Positions 1 to 4,562 of a DNA stretch of 7,037 nt are shown one piece after another. The notes beneath the pieces are model-generated. The model worked only from the letters and a program-made list of their open reading frames with translations, was not told the DNA's origin and did no database searches. The position numbers and the translations under genes are program-made. The stretch's first letter is position 1; every line of letters begins with the position of its first letter. Source of the stretch: Acidimicrobiia bacterium (GTDB lineage Bacteria; Actinomycetota; Acidimicrobiia; IMCC26256; BP-133); assembly GCA_025934385.1 (NCBI GenBank), contig JAICYE010000106.1, positions 1 through 7,037 of the forward strand, written 5' to 3'.

Positions 1-59
1 ACCGTACGCCGGTGGCGCTGGCCGGCGACCTGCCGGGCGGCACGGTGGCCGTCGTCGGC
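1..59 (+). repeat. 59-base exact direct repeat, copy 1, at the window edge
   Basis: Bases 1-59 match 442-500 without a mismatch, and the match stops at base 60 (c versus t at 501). Copy 2 lies in frame inside the gene at 195-1139, where it is coding. Copy 1 interrupts an unrelated leftward reading frame. That asymmetry points to copy 2 being native and copy 1 being misplaced. Confidence 0.95.
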
Positions 60-155
60 CTTCGTGACGATGCTGCAGTCGTGGCCGTGGCGGCGGGCGG
101 CGTCGCGGACCCTGGTGGAGAACATCAGATCCCGGATGCAGCCCACCACCTTCAC
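1..155 (-). CDS. Partial leftward gene of unknown function, start preserved, remainder probably chimeric
   Basis: Reading leftward from a GTG at 155-153, the frame gives VKVVGCIRDLMFSTRVRDAA, followed by a basic, polar stretch ending SIVTK at base 60. A hydrophobic first strand followed by an Asp-containing loop and a helix resembles the N-terminus of a small Rossmann-like or receiver-like protein, but I cannot assign a family. From base 59 to 1 the frame stays open, but this DNA is an exact copy of the antisense of 442-500, and the predicted residues there (ADDGHRAARQ and onward) look like a shadow reading. The genuine part is therefore probably only 60-155. It is divergent from the gene at 195, with 39 bases between the two starts. 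No Shine-Dalgarno is visible, and a TACCCT box 8 bases upstream suggests a leaderless transcript. Confidence 0.5.
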   Translation of the reverse strand, partial: MKVVGCIRDLMFSTRVRDAARRHGHDCSIVTKADDGHRAARQVAGQRHRRT

Positions 156-163
156 GGAGGCGG

Positions 164-169
164 AGGGTA
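164..169 (-). promoter_or_regulatory. Candidate -10 box (TACCCT) for a leaderless leftward gene
   Basis: On the minus strand TACCCT fits the actinobacterial TANNNT -10 pattern and ends 8 bases before the GTG at 155. No Shine-Dalgarno lies in the gap, so transcription starting at or near the GTG is plausible. No convincing -35 is seen. Confidence 0.35.
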
Positions 170-182
170 GCGGCCGGCACGG

Positions 183-188
183 TACCTT
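183..188 (+). promoter_or_regulatory. Candidate -10 box (TACCTT) for leaderless rightward gene
   Basis: TACCTT fits TANNNT and ends 6 bases before the ATG at 195, the spacing expected if transcription starts on the A of the ATG. No ribosome-binding site is visible between the box and the ATG. No convincing -35 is seen. Confidence 0.4.
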
Positions 189-194
189 CGGTTC

Positions 195-1139
195 ATGCAT
201 CCGATCGAGCGTCTGCGATGGGTGGCCCGGTCGCCCGAGGGTGACCTGTCGGCCGTGGCCGCCGAGGCCGCCGAGGCGCTGGCCGGCTTCGCCGACGACC
301 CGGCCGGGTTGGTGATCGCCTCCCGCCGGCTCATCGAGCGGCGCCCGGAGGCGGCGCCGCTGTGGTGGCTGGCGTCCCGGGTGCTGTGTTCGCTGGAGCC
401 GGAGTTCGAGGCGATCGCCGCCGCCGCCGACCTCGAACGCGACCGTACGCCGGTGGCGCTGGCCGGCGACCTGCCGGGCGGCACGGTGGCCGTCGTCGGC
501 TGGCCCGACCAGGCGGCGGCGGCGCTCCGGATGCGGGCCCGGATGGGCGGCGCCGGGCACTCGGCCGGCCGGCGCCGCGGCGGTGGCCCACGGGCCGGGG
601 CGACGGGCGCGGCGGTCGACCGCGTCGTGGTGGTGGCCTCGGACCCGGGCGGCACGGCCGTCCCCCGGCGATGGCCGGAGGCGGACGGAGGCTGGGGCGG
701 ACCGGCGGGCTCTGCCCGCCACTGGACGCGGGCGGACGAGGGCTGGGGCTGTGCCGAGTGGCTCCAGTCGCACGGCGTCGATGCCCGGCTGGTTCCCTCC
801 GGAGAGGTCGGCGCCGCCGCCCGGCGATGCGTGCTGGCGCTGCTGGAGGCCACGGCGGTCGGCCCCGACAGCTTCGTGGCCGCGCCCGGGTCGGCGGCGC
901 TGGCCGCCGCCGCCCGGGCGGCGCAGCGCCCGGTGTGGCTGGTGGCCGGCGCCGGGCGGGTGCTGCCCGGCCCGCTCTACGCGGCGCTCGTCCGGCGGAG
1001 CGCCGCCGACCCGACCGTCGAGGTCGTGCCGCTCGACGCCGTCGACGACGTCGCCGGCCCGGCCGGGCCGGTGCCGCCGGCCCGGATGCCCCGCCCGGCC
1101 TGCCCGGTGGCCGCCGAGCTCCTCCGCTTCTCCGGCTGA
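195..1139 (+). CDS. Conserved hypothetical protein, alpha/beta (possibly IF-2B/NagB-like) fold
   Basis: This is a 314-residue cytoplasmic protein with no signal peptide or membrane segment. The N-terminal third is helical and rich in Ala and Glu, with PLWWLASRVL near residue 55. Alternating strand-glycine segments follow: GGTVAVVGWP (about 95-104), DRVVVVASDPGG (about 136-147), DSFVAAPGSAALAAAA (about 221-236) and RPVWLVAGAGRVLPGPLYAA (about 240-259). The last two resemble the nucleotide- or sugar-phosphate-binding core of eIF2B/NagB-type proteins, as in actinobacterial hypothetical proteins I recall, but I cannot see a diagnostic catalytic motif. Residues about 115-185 are a Gly/Arg/Trp-rich insertion with an internal duplication. 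The ATG at 195 was chosen because a TANNNT box sits 6 bases upstream. The gene stands alone: a 174-base gap with palindromic repeats separates it from the next operon. The function is unknown. Confidence 0.7.
   Translation: MHPIERLRWVARSPEGDLSAVAAEAAEALAGFADDPAGLVIASRRLIERRPEAAPLWWLASRVLCSLEPEFEAIAAAADLERDRTPVALAGDLPGGTVAVVGWPDQAAAALRMRARMGGAGHSAGRRRGGGPRAGATGAAVDRVVVVASDPGGTAVPRRWPEADGGWGGPAGSARHWTRADEGWGCAEWLQSHGVDARLVPSGEVGAAARRCVLALLEATAVGPDSFVAAPGSAALAAAARAAQRPVWLVAGAGRVLPGPLYAALVRRSAADPTVEVVPLDAVDDVAGPAGPVPPARMPRPACPVAAELLRFSG
442..500 (+). repeat. 59-base exact direct repeat, copy 2, within coding sequence
   Basis: This is identical to bases 1-59. Here it encodes residues about 83-102 (PVALAGDLPGGTVAVVGW region) and joins naturally to the flanking frame on both sides, so it is taken as the native copy. 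Confidence 0.95.
666..749 (+). repeat. Internal 33-base imperfect duplication in the 195-1139 gene
   Basis: Bases 666-698 encode RRWPEADGGWG and 717-749 encode RHWTRADEGWG. The two units match at 25 of 33 bases, are in the same frame and are offset by 51 bases (17 codons). They lie within the Gly/Trp-rich insertion of the protein. Confidence 0.7.
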
Positions 1140-1144
1140 CCCGC

Positions 1145-1200
1145 CGGAACCGGCGTTCCTTTTCCGCTGGGGGGCCGGTAAACGAACGCCAGAAGGTGGG
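1145..1200. repeat. Palindromic repeat unit 1 (degenerate hairpin)
   Basis: It matches 1215-1270 at 49 of 56 bases with a 70-base offset. The arms can pair GGCGTTC (1152-1158) with GAACGCC (1184-1190), then TTT with AAA and CCG with CGG across single mismatches, around a G-rich loop. It begins 6 bases after the stop codon of the 195-1139 gene, so it could also act as that gene's terminator. Confidence 0.85.
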
Positions 1201-1214
1201 AGGGCGTGGGCGTG

Positions 1215-1270
1215 CGGAACCGGCGTTCGTTTTCCGCTGGGGGGGCGGAAAGCGAACGCCGGAATGGGGG
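1215..1270. repeat. Palindromic repeat unit 2 (near-perfect 18-bp hairpin)
   Basis: Arm 1220-1237 (CCGGCGTTCGTTTTCCGC) is the reverse complement of arm 1245-1262 at 17 of 18 positions. The one exception, T1230 opposite G1252, would be a G-U pair in RNA. The loop is TGGGGGG (1238-1244). No T-tract follows, so it is not a classical intrinsic terminator. It is AT-richer than the surrounding genes. It could be a REP-like intergenic element, a terminator for the upstream gene or a protein-binding palindrome. Confidence 0.85.
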
Positions 1271-1298
1271 CGGGGCCGACTGGTCGGTGGGGGGCCGT

Positions 1299-1304
1299 TA
1301 CGAT
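1299..1304 (+). promoter_or_regulatory. Candidate -10 box (TACGAT) for the phosphatase operon
   Basis: TACGAT fits TANNNT and ends 9 bases before the ATG at 1314, which would give a leader of only a few bases. A weak GAC-containing -35 candidate (CCGACT, 1276-1281) lies 17 bases upstream. No Shine-Dalgarno precedes the ATG, which supports leaderless or short-leader translation. Confidence 0.35.
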
Positions 1305-1313
1305 CGCCGGGCG

Positions 1314-2075
1314 ATGGCCCTGCCGGAGTCCGAACCAGAAGCGCCCGTCCCGGAGACGGCGAAGGCACCGGCGTTCACCACGCTGGTGCTCGTCCGGCAC
1401 GGGGTGACGGAGGAGACCGGGCCCGTCCTGTCGGGGCGCCGGCCGGGCATCGGGCTGTCGGAGAAGGGCCGGGCCCAGGCCGAGGGGGCCGGGCGGCGGC
1501 TGGCCGACCTCCCGGTCGCCGCCGTGTATTCCAGCCCGCTGGAGCGCTGCCGGCAGACGGCCGAGGCGGTGGCCGGGCCCCACGGCCTGACGGTCACCGA
1601 CGCCCCCGGGCTCTTCGAGGCCGACTACGGCGACTGGTCGGGGCGCAAGATCGAGGAGCTGCGGGGCACCGACCTCTGGAGGCTGGTCCAGGTCACGCCG
1701 TCGGCGGTGCGGTTCCCGGGCGGCGAGTCGGTGCGGGAGATGCAGTCCCGCATCATCTCGGCGGTCGAGGGCATCGTCGCCGCCCACCCCGGCCAGATCG
1801 TGGTGGCCGCCTCCCACGCCGATCCGATCAAGGCGGTGGTGGCCCACTACACGGGCGTGCACCTCGACCTGTTCCAGCGCCTGTTCGTGTCGCCCGCCTC
1901 GTGCACGGTCCTGCGCTTCGGCCCGGCCGGCGCCGCGCTCGTCAAACTCAACGACACCGGCTCGCTCGACGAGCTCCGCCCTCCCGACCCGAAGTCGGAG
2001 GAGGTCGACACCGCCGCCGGCGCCACCACCGACCCCGCCGCCGCCCTCAGCTCCACGGAGCCCGCCGGTGCCTGA
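1314..2075 (+). CDS. Histidine phosphatase family protein (MSMEG_4193/Rv2135c-like)
   Basis: This 253-residue protein belongs to the phosphoglycerate-mutase-like histidine phosphatase superfamily. LVLVRHG puts the phosphate-accepting His at 29, after Arg28. SSPLERCRQTAEA (73-85) supplies the second Arg (78). FEADYGDWSG (101-110) supplies the acid Glu102, and AASHADPIKAVVAHYTG (165-181) supplies His168. The segment HLDLFQRLFVSPAS (183-196) is characteristic of the actinobacterial subgroup next to DUF3090 genes. The physiological substrate is unknown; relatives behave as broad acid phosphatases. The first 20 and last 40 or so residues are low-complexity extensions, making it longer than typical relatives. 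A GTG at 1206 would extend the frame, but it runs through palindromic repeat 2, so the ATG at 1314 is preferred. Its stop overlaps the next gene by 8 bases, implying translational coupling. Confidence 0.9.
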   Translation: MALPESEPEAPVPETAKAPAFTTLVLVRHGVTEETGPVLSGRRPGIGLSEKGRAQAEGAGRRLADLPVAAVYSSPLERCRQTAEAVAGPHGLTVTDAPGLFEADYGDWSGRKIEELRGTDLWRLVQVTPSAVRFPGGESVREMQSRIISAVEGIVAAHPGQIVVAASHADPIKAVVAHYTGVHLDLFQRLFVSPASCTVLRFGPAGAALVKLNDTGSLDELRPPDPKSEEVDTAAGATTDPAAALSSTEPAGA

Positions 2076-2667
2076 GATCGAGTTCGACCCCGTCGATTCG
2101 ATCGCCGCCGGCGCCGTCGGCGAGCCCGGGCAGCGGGCCTTCTACATCCAGGCGGAGAAGAGCGGGCAGGTCCTCTCCGTCCTCGTCGAGAAGCAGCAGG
2201 TGGCCATGCTGGCCGAGCGCGTCCGCCTGCTGCTCGAACAGGTGGAGTCGCAGTTCCCCGGCACGGCGGAAACCACGCCGGTCCCGCTCATGCCCGACGC
2301 CGGCGAGCTCCGGGGCGACCCCGTCCCGCTGTTCCGGGCGTTGGCCATCGGGATCGGCTTCGACCCCTCCCGGCGGCTGGTGGTGCTCGAGCTGCACGAG
2401 CGGCCGATCGCCGAAGAGGACGACGACGACGAGGACGAGGAGGACGGCGAGGCCGGCGTCCCCGAACCCGTCGAAGCGGAGGACGAAGGCGAGGGCTACC
2501 TCGCCCGCCTGTACTTCACGGCCGACCAGGCCCGGGCCATGGCCACCCGGGGCACCGCCGCGGTGGAGCAGGGCCGGCCGCCGTGCCCGCTGTGCGGCGG
2601 CCCGCTCGACCCGTCGGGCCACGACTGCCCCCGGTTGAACGGGCACGGCCGCCACGACGCCTCGTGA
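2068..2667 (+). CDS. DUF3090 family zinc-ribbon protein (Rv2134c-like)
   Basis: This 199-residue protein matches the actinobacterial DUF3090/TIGR03847 family, which has no established biochemical function. Family hallmarks are FDPVDSIAAGAVGEPGQRAF (6-25), EKQQVAMLAERV (41-52) and a C-terminal CPLCGGPLDPSGHDCPRLNG (173-192). There Cys173, Cys176 and Cys187 with His185 or His193 probably bind zinc. Between the two conserved parts, about 117-143, lies an unusually acidic tract with runs of Asp and Glu. The GTG start at 2068 has GGAG at 2057-2060, 7 bases upstream. It overlaps the phosphatase stop by 8 bases and is followed 40 bases later by the kinase-like gene, so the three are very likely one transcript. 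The family is nearly always found in this neighbourhood, which suggests joint function with its neighbours. Confidence 0.9.
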   Translation: MPEIEFDPVDSIAAGAVGEPGQRAFYIQAEKSGQVLSVLVEKQQVAMLAERVRLLLEQVESQFPGTAETTPVPLMPDAGELRGDPVPLFRALAIGIGFDPSRRLVVLELHERPIAEEDDDDEDEEDGEAGVPEPVEAEDEGEGYLARLYFTADQARAMATRGTAAVEQGRPPCPLCGGPLDPSGHDCPRLNGHGRHDAS

Positions 2668-2695
2668 GCGCCGGCCGGCAGCGGTGATCCAGCCC

Positions 2696-2703
2696 GGAGG
2701 TGA
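2696..2703 (+). promoter_or_regulatory. Strong Shine-Dalgarno GGAGGTGA fixing the start at 2708
   Basis: GGAGGTGA is a full 8-base match to the 16S anti-Shine-Dalgarno and sits 4 bases before ATG 2708. It decides between that ATG and the upstream in-frame GTG at 2684, which has no ribosome-binding site. Confidence 0.85.
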
Positions 2704-2707
2704 GGGC

Positions 2708-3436
2708 ATGTCTCCGGGACAGCCCGTGCCGGGGAGTGCCGGGGAGCGGCAGCTGCTGGAGGCCGGCGAGCTCGAGGTGCTCGGGCGGATGCCGTGGTCG
2801 TCGAACGCCACGTTCCTCGTCCGTCTCGACCATCGTGGCCGGGAGAGCCTGGCGATCTACAAGCCCCGCAAAGGCGAACGGCCGCTGTGGGACTTCCCCC
2901 GCGGCACGCTCTGCGCCCGGGAGGTGGCCGCCCACCTCGTGTCCGAGGCGCTGGGGTGGGAGATCGTCCCGCTCACGATCCTGCGGGACGGACCGGCCGG
3001 TCTCGGCATGGTGCAGCGCTTCGTGGACCACGATCCGGAGGAGCACTTCTTCACGCTGCGGGAGCGCTTCGGCGATGTGTTCCGCCGCTTCGCTCTCTTC
3101 GACGTGGTCATCAACAACGCCGACCGCAAGTCGGGCCACTGCCTGCGGGACGGGAGCGACCACGTCTGGGGCATCGACCACGGCGTCTCGTTCCACGGCG
3201 CGGTCAAGCTCCGCACGGTGATCTGGGACTACGAGGGCGAACCGATCTCCGCCGTCGACCTCGATGCCCTCGAGCGGCTCGGCGTCCGCATCGACGGCGA
3301 CCTCGGCCGCGAACTCACCGTGCTGCTGTCGGGCCAGGAACGCCAGGCACTGGAAGGCCGGCTGGAGTGGCTCCTCACCGAGCGCGTCTTCCCGCACCCG
3401 GTGACCGAGTATCCCTATCCCTGGCCGATGGTGTAG
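2708..3436 (+). CDS. SCO1664 family PI3/PI4-kinase-like protein (Rv2133c-like)
   Basis: This 242-residue protein resembles the TIGR03843/SCO1664 family, distant relatives of phosphatidylinositol 3/4-kinases. AIYKPRKGERPLWDFP (49-64) carries the candidate ATP-binding Lys52. REVAAHLVSEALGW (71-84) offers Glu72 as its helix partner. FDVVINNADRKSGHCL (131-146) is the catalytic-loop-like segment with Asp132, Asn137 and Asp139. WGIDHGVSFH (154-163) is the metal-binding DxG-like segment with Asp157. The C-terminus ends in an aromatic/proline tail, TEYPYPWPMV. All key residues appear intact, so kinase, AMP-transfer or other nucleotide chemistry is possible; the real substrate is not known to me. It is the last gene of the rightward operon. 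In many actinobacteria mshC (mycothiol synthesis) lies nearby; here a convergent gene begins only 4 bases away. Confidence 0.88.
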   Translation: MSPGQPVPGSAGERQLLEAGELEVLGRMPWSSNATFLVRLDHRGRESLAIYKPRKGERPLWDFPRGTLCAREVAAHLVSEALGWEIVPLTILRDGPAGLGMVQRFVDHDPEEHFFTLRERFGDVFRRFALFDVVINNADRKSGHCLRDGSDHVWGIDHGVSFHGAVKLRTVIWDYEGEPISAVDLDALERLGVRIDGDLGRELTVLLSGQERQALEGRLEWLLTERVFPHPVTEYPYPWPMV

Positions 3437-3440
3437 GTGC

Positions 3441-3869
3441 TCAGGCCGGGAGATCGGCGCCGTTCTCGTCCGAGGCGCTCTCCCGGTGCAGGACCAGACA
3501 GAGCTCCGTGGCCCCCGCCGCCGACCGCAGCTCGGCGTCGTCGACCAGGGCCCGGATGAGGGAGATGCGGAAGCTGTCGACGTCAGGCCCGGGGTCGCCG
3601 GAGAGGAAGACGTTCTCGAATGCCGCTCCCGGCGCCTCGATGCGGACCTCGAGCGTCTTCGGGCCGTCGACGCACCGGAGACGGAGGTTGCCGGCCTGGC
3701 CCAGCATCTCGATGGCGCTGGTGCAGGCCTCGGACACGACGATGCGCAGATCGTCGATCCGCTCGTAGGCCAGGCCGGGGCGGATGCCGGCCAGCGCGCC
3801 CACCGCCATCCGGGCGATACCGACGAACTCCGGACGGGCCGGGATCTCCAGCTCGACGACGCAGTCCAT
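3441..3869 (-). CDS. RsbW-like anti-sigma factor / HATPase-fold protein with degenerate ATP site
   Basis: This 142-residue protein has the layout of small GHKL-type serine-kinase anti-sigma factors: an N-terminal strand (VVELEIPARPEFVGIARMAV), then DDLRIVVSEACTSAIEML (39-56) at the N-box position, and FRISLIRALVDDAEL (100-114) near the lid and C-terminal helix. The usual N-box Asn, four residues after the Glu, is Ser51 here. No DxGxG motif is seen where the G1 box should be (VRIEAPGAAFEN). It therefore probably binds partners rather than acting as a normal kinase, though an unusual ATP site cannot be excluded. It lies 17 bases behind the STAS gene, consistent with an RsbV-RsbW pair. ATG 3869 has no strong Shine-Dalgarno, so translation may depend on coupling. 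Its 3' end faces the kinase-like gene with a 4-base gap. Confidence 0.8.
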   Translation of the reverse strand: MDCVVELEIPARPEFVGIARMAVGALAGIRPGLAYERIDDLRIVVSEACTSAIEMLGQAGNLRLRCVDGPKTLEVRIEAPGAAFENVFLSGDPGPDVDSFRISLIRALVDDAELRSAAGATELCLVLHRESASDENGADLPA

Positions 3870-3886
3870 CGGCGGGCCCGGAGGCC

Positions 3887-4234
3887 TCAGCCTCGGCCGT
3901 CGCCGCCGACGCCGGCGTCGACGGAGTCATAGATCGTGAACACCTTGGTGAGGCCGGTGATCTCGAGCACCTTGAGGATCCGGCGCTGGGTGCAGACGAG
4001 CGCCAGGTCGCCGTCGTGGCTGCGGACCCGCTTCAGCCCCCCGACGAGGACGCCGAGCCCGGTCGAGTCGAGAAACTCCACACCTTCGAGGTCGACCAGG
4101 ATCGAGCGCTGACCCTGGTCGACCAGCTGGATGAGCTGCTCGCGGAACTGGGGCGCGGTGTAGACGTCGACCTCGCCCTGCACGGACAGCACGGCCCAGC
4201 CGTTGCGATCCTTGACGTCAAGCCCTAGGTCCAC
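3887..4234 (-). CDS. STAS-domain anti-anti-sigma factor (RsbV/SpoIIAA-like)
   Basis: This 115-residue single-domain STAS protein has [20 protein letters not shown] (15-34) as the first strand and helix, [20 protein letters not shown] (44-63) as the core with the switch serine, and [20 protein letters not shown] (76-95) as the last strand and helix. Ser57 in DSTGLG is the position phosphorylated in RsbV and SpoIIAA. When unphosphorylated, such proteins bind the anti-sigma partner and free the sigma factor. The C-terminal GVGGDGRG tail is a small extension. The GTG start is preceded by GGAAGGA (4241-4247) at 6-base spacing. It is 17 bases upstream of the RsbW-like gene and 75 bases downstream of csbD, so it may share csbD's promoter. 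Confidence 0.92.
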   Translation of the reverse strand: MDLGLDVKDRNGWAVLSVQGEVDVYTAPQFREQLIQLVDQGQRSILVDLEGVEFLDSTGLGVLVGGLKRVRSHDGDLALVCTQRRILKVLEITGLTKVFTIYDSVDAGVGGDGRG

Positions 4235-4250
4235 GTGTCTTCCTTCCTCT

Positions 4251-4266
4251 GGCGGCCCACGCCGCC
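4251..4266 (-). other. Small GC hairpin in the csbD-STAS gap
   Basis: Reading the minus strand, GGCGGC, a GTGG loop and GCCGCC form a perfect 6-bp stem just upstream of the STAS ribosome-binding site. There is no T-tract, so terminator activity is doubtful. It could instead be a transcript-processing or attenuating structure, or chance in GC-rich DNA. Confidence 0.3.
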
Positions 4267-4309
4267 GCGCGCTCTGAAACCTCTCGGCGAGCCTACCGTC
4301 GGGGCCCGC

Positions 4310-4492
4310 TCAGCGGTCCTTGTTGATCATCTCCTTGGCCTTGTCGACCACGTCGCCGGTCTTCTCCTTGATGGTGGCGCCCATCTGGTCGGCCTTGCCT
4401 TCCTTCTTCATCTTGTCGTCGTCCATCATGTCGCCGGCGGCTTCCTTCATCCGGCCCTTCGCCTCGTCCATGTTGGCGTCAATGCCGCCCAT
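4310..4492 (-). CDS. CsbD-like general stress protein
   Basis: This 60-residue, highly charged, Cys-free hydrophilic protein has the CsbD pattern: an N-terminal NMDEAKGRMKEAAGDMMDDD segment (7-26), a KKEGKADQ linker (29-36), and a second helix IKEKTGDVVDKAKEMI (41-56). CsbD-family proteins are small and bacterially widespread, with an unknown molecular role; csbD of Bacillus subtilis belongs to the sigma-B regulon. ATG 4492 is preceded by GAGGAG with 7-base spacing. A SigF/SigB-type promoter lies just upstream in the gap after the sigma-factor gene, so this gene is a probable direct target of its neighbour. Its frame is open far upstream through the sigma-factor gene, but that extension is a shadow. 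It is too short to see in many gene calls. Confidence 0.88.
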   Translation of the reverse strand: MGGIDANMDEAKGRMKEAAGDMMDDDKMKKEGKADQMGATIKEKTGDVVDKAKEMINKDR

Positions 4493-4499
4493 GTTCTGA

Positions 4500-4505
4500 C
4501 TCCTC
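4500..4505 (-). promoter_or_regulatory. Shine-Dalgarno GAGGAG for csbD
   Basis: GAGGAG on the minus strand, 7 bases before ATG 4492, fixes the start of the small csbD-like gene and excludes the long upstream extension of the frame. Confidence 0.8.
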
Positions 4506-4536
4506 TCATCGGTTGCGGTCTCGGGACGCCAGATGG

Positions 4537-4562
4537 TTACCCGTCGGGAACTCCCCGCTAAC
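4537..4562 (-). promoter_or_regulatory. Candidate SigF/SigB-type promoter for csbD
   Basis: The minus strand reads GTTA (4562-4559), a 16-base spacer, then GGGTAA (4542-4537). This fits the Mycobacterium SigF pattern (GGTTT, 15-17, GGGTAT) at the -10 and the core GTT of the -35. The -10 ends 44 bases before the csbD ATG, leaving room for a normal leader with its GAGGAG. The -35 overlaps the stop codon of the sigma-factor gene. Recognition by this sigma factor is inferred. Confidence 0.55.

Noticed and set aside
1145..1270. CRISPR-like repeat pair
   Set aside because: Only two units occur, 56 bases long with a 14-base gap, each palindromic over its whole length, and there are no cas genes.
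1206..1313. GTG extension of the phosphatase by 36 codons
   Set aside because: It would translate palindromic repeat 2 and lacks a ribosome-binding site. The conserved domain begins well after the ATG at 1314.
331..1368. Long leftward open frame of 345 codons opposite the first gene
   Set aside because: Its translation is Arg/Pro/Gly low complexity, typical of antisense shadows in GC-rich DNA, and it runs through the palindromic repeats.
362..2638. Rightward open frame of 758 codons
   Set aside because: It is an out-of-frame shadow over three genes with recognisable products; its translation is Arg/Gly-rich without motifs.
4251..4281. GGTTT on the minus strand upstream of the STAS gene as a SigF -35
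   Set aside because: At 16 bases downstream the sequence is GTGGGC, which does not resemble GGGTAT.
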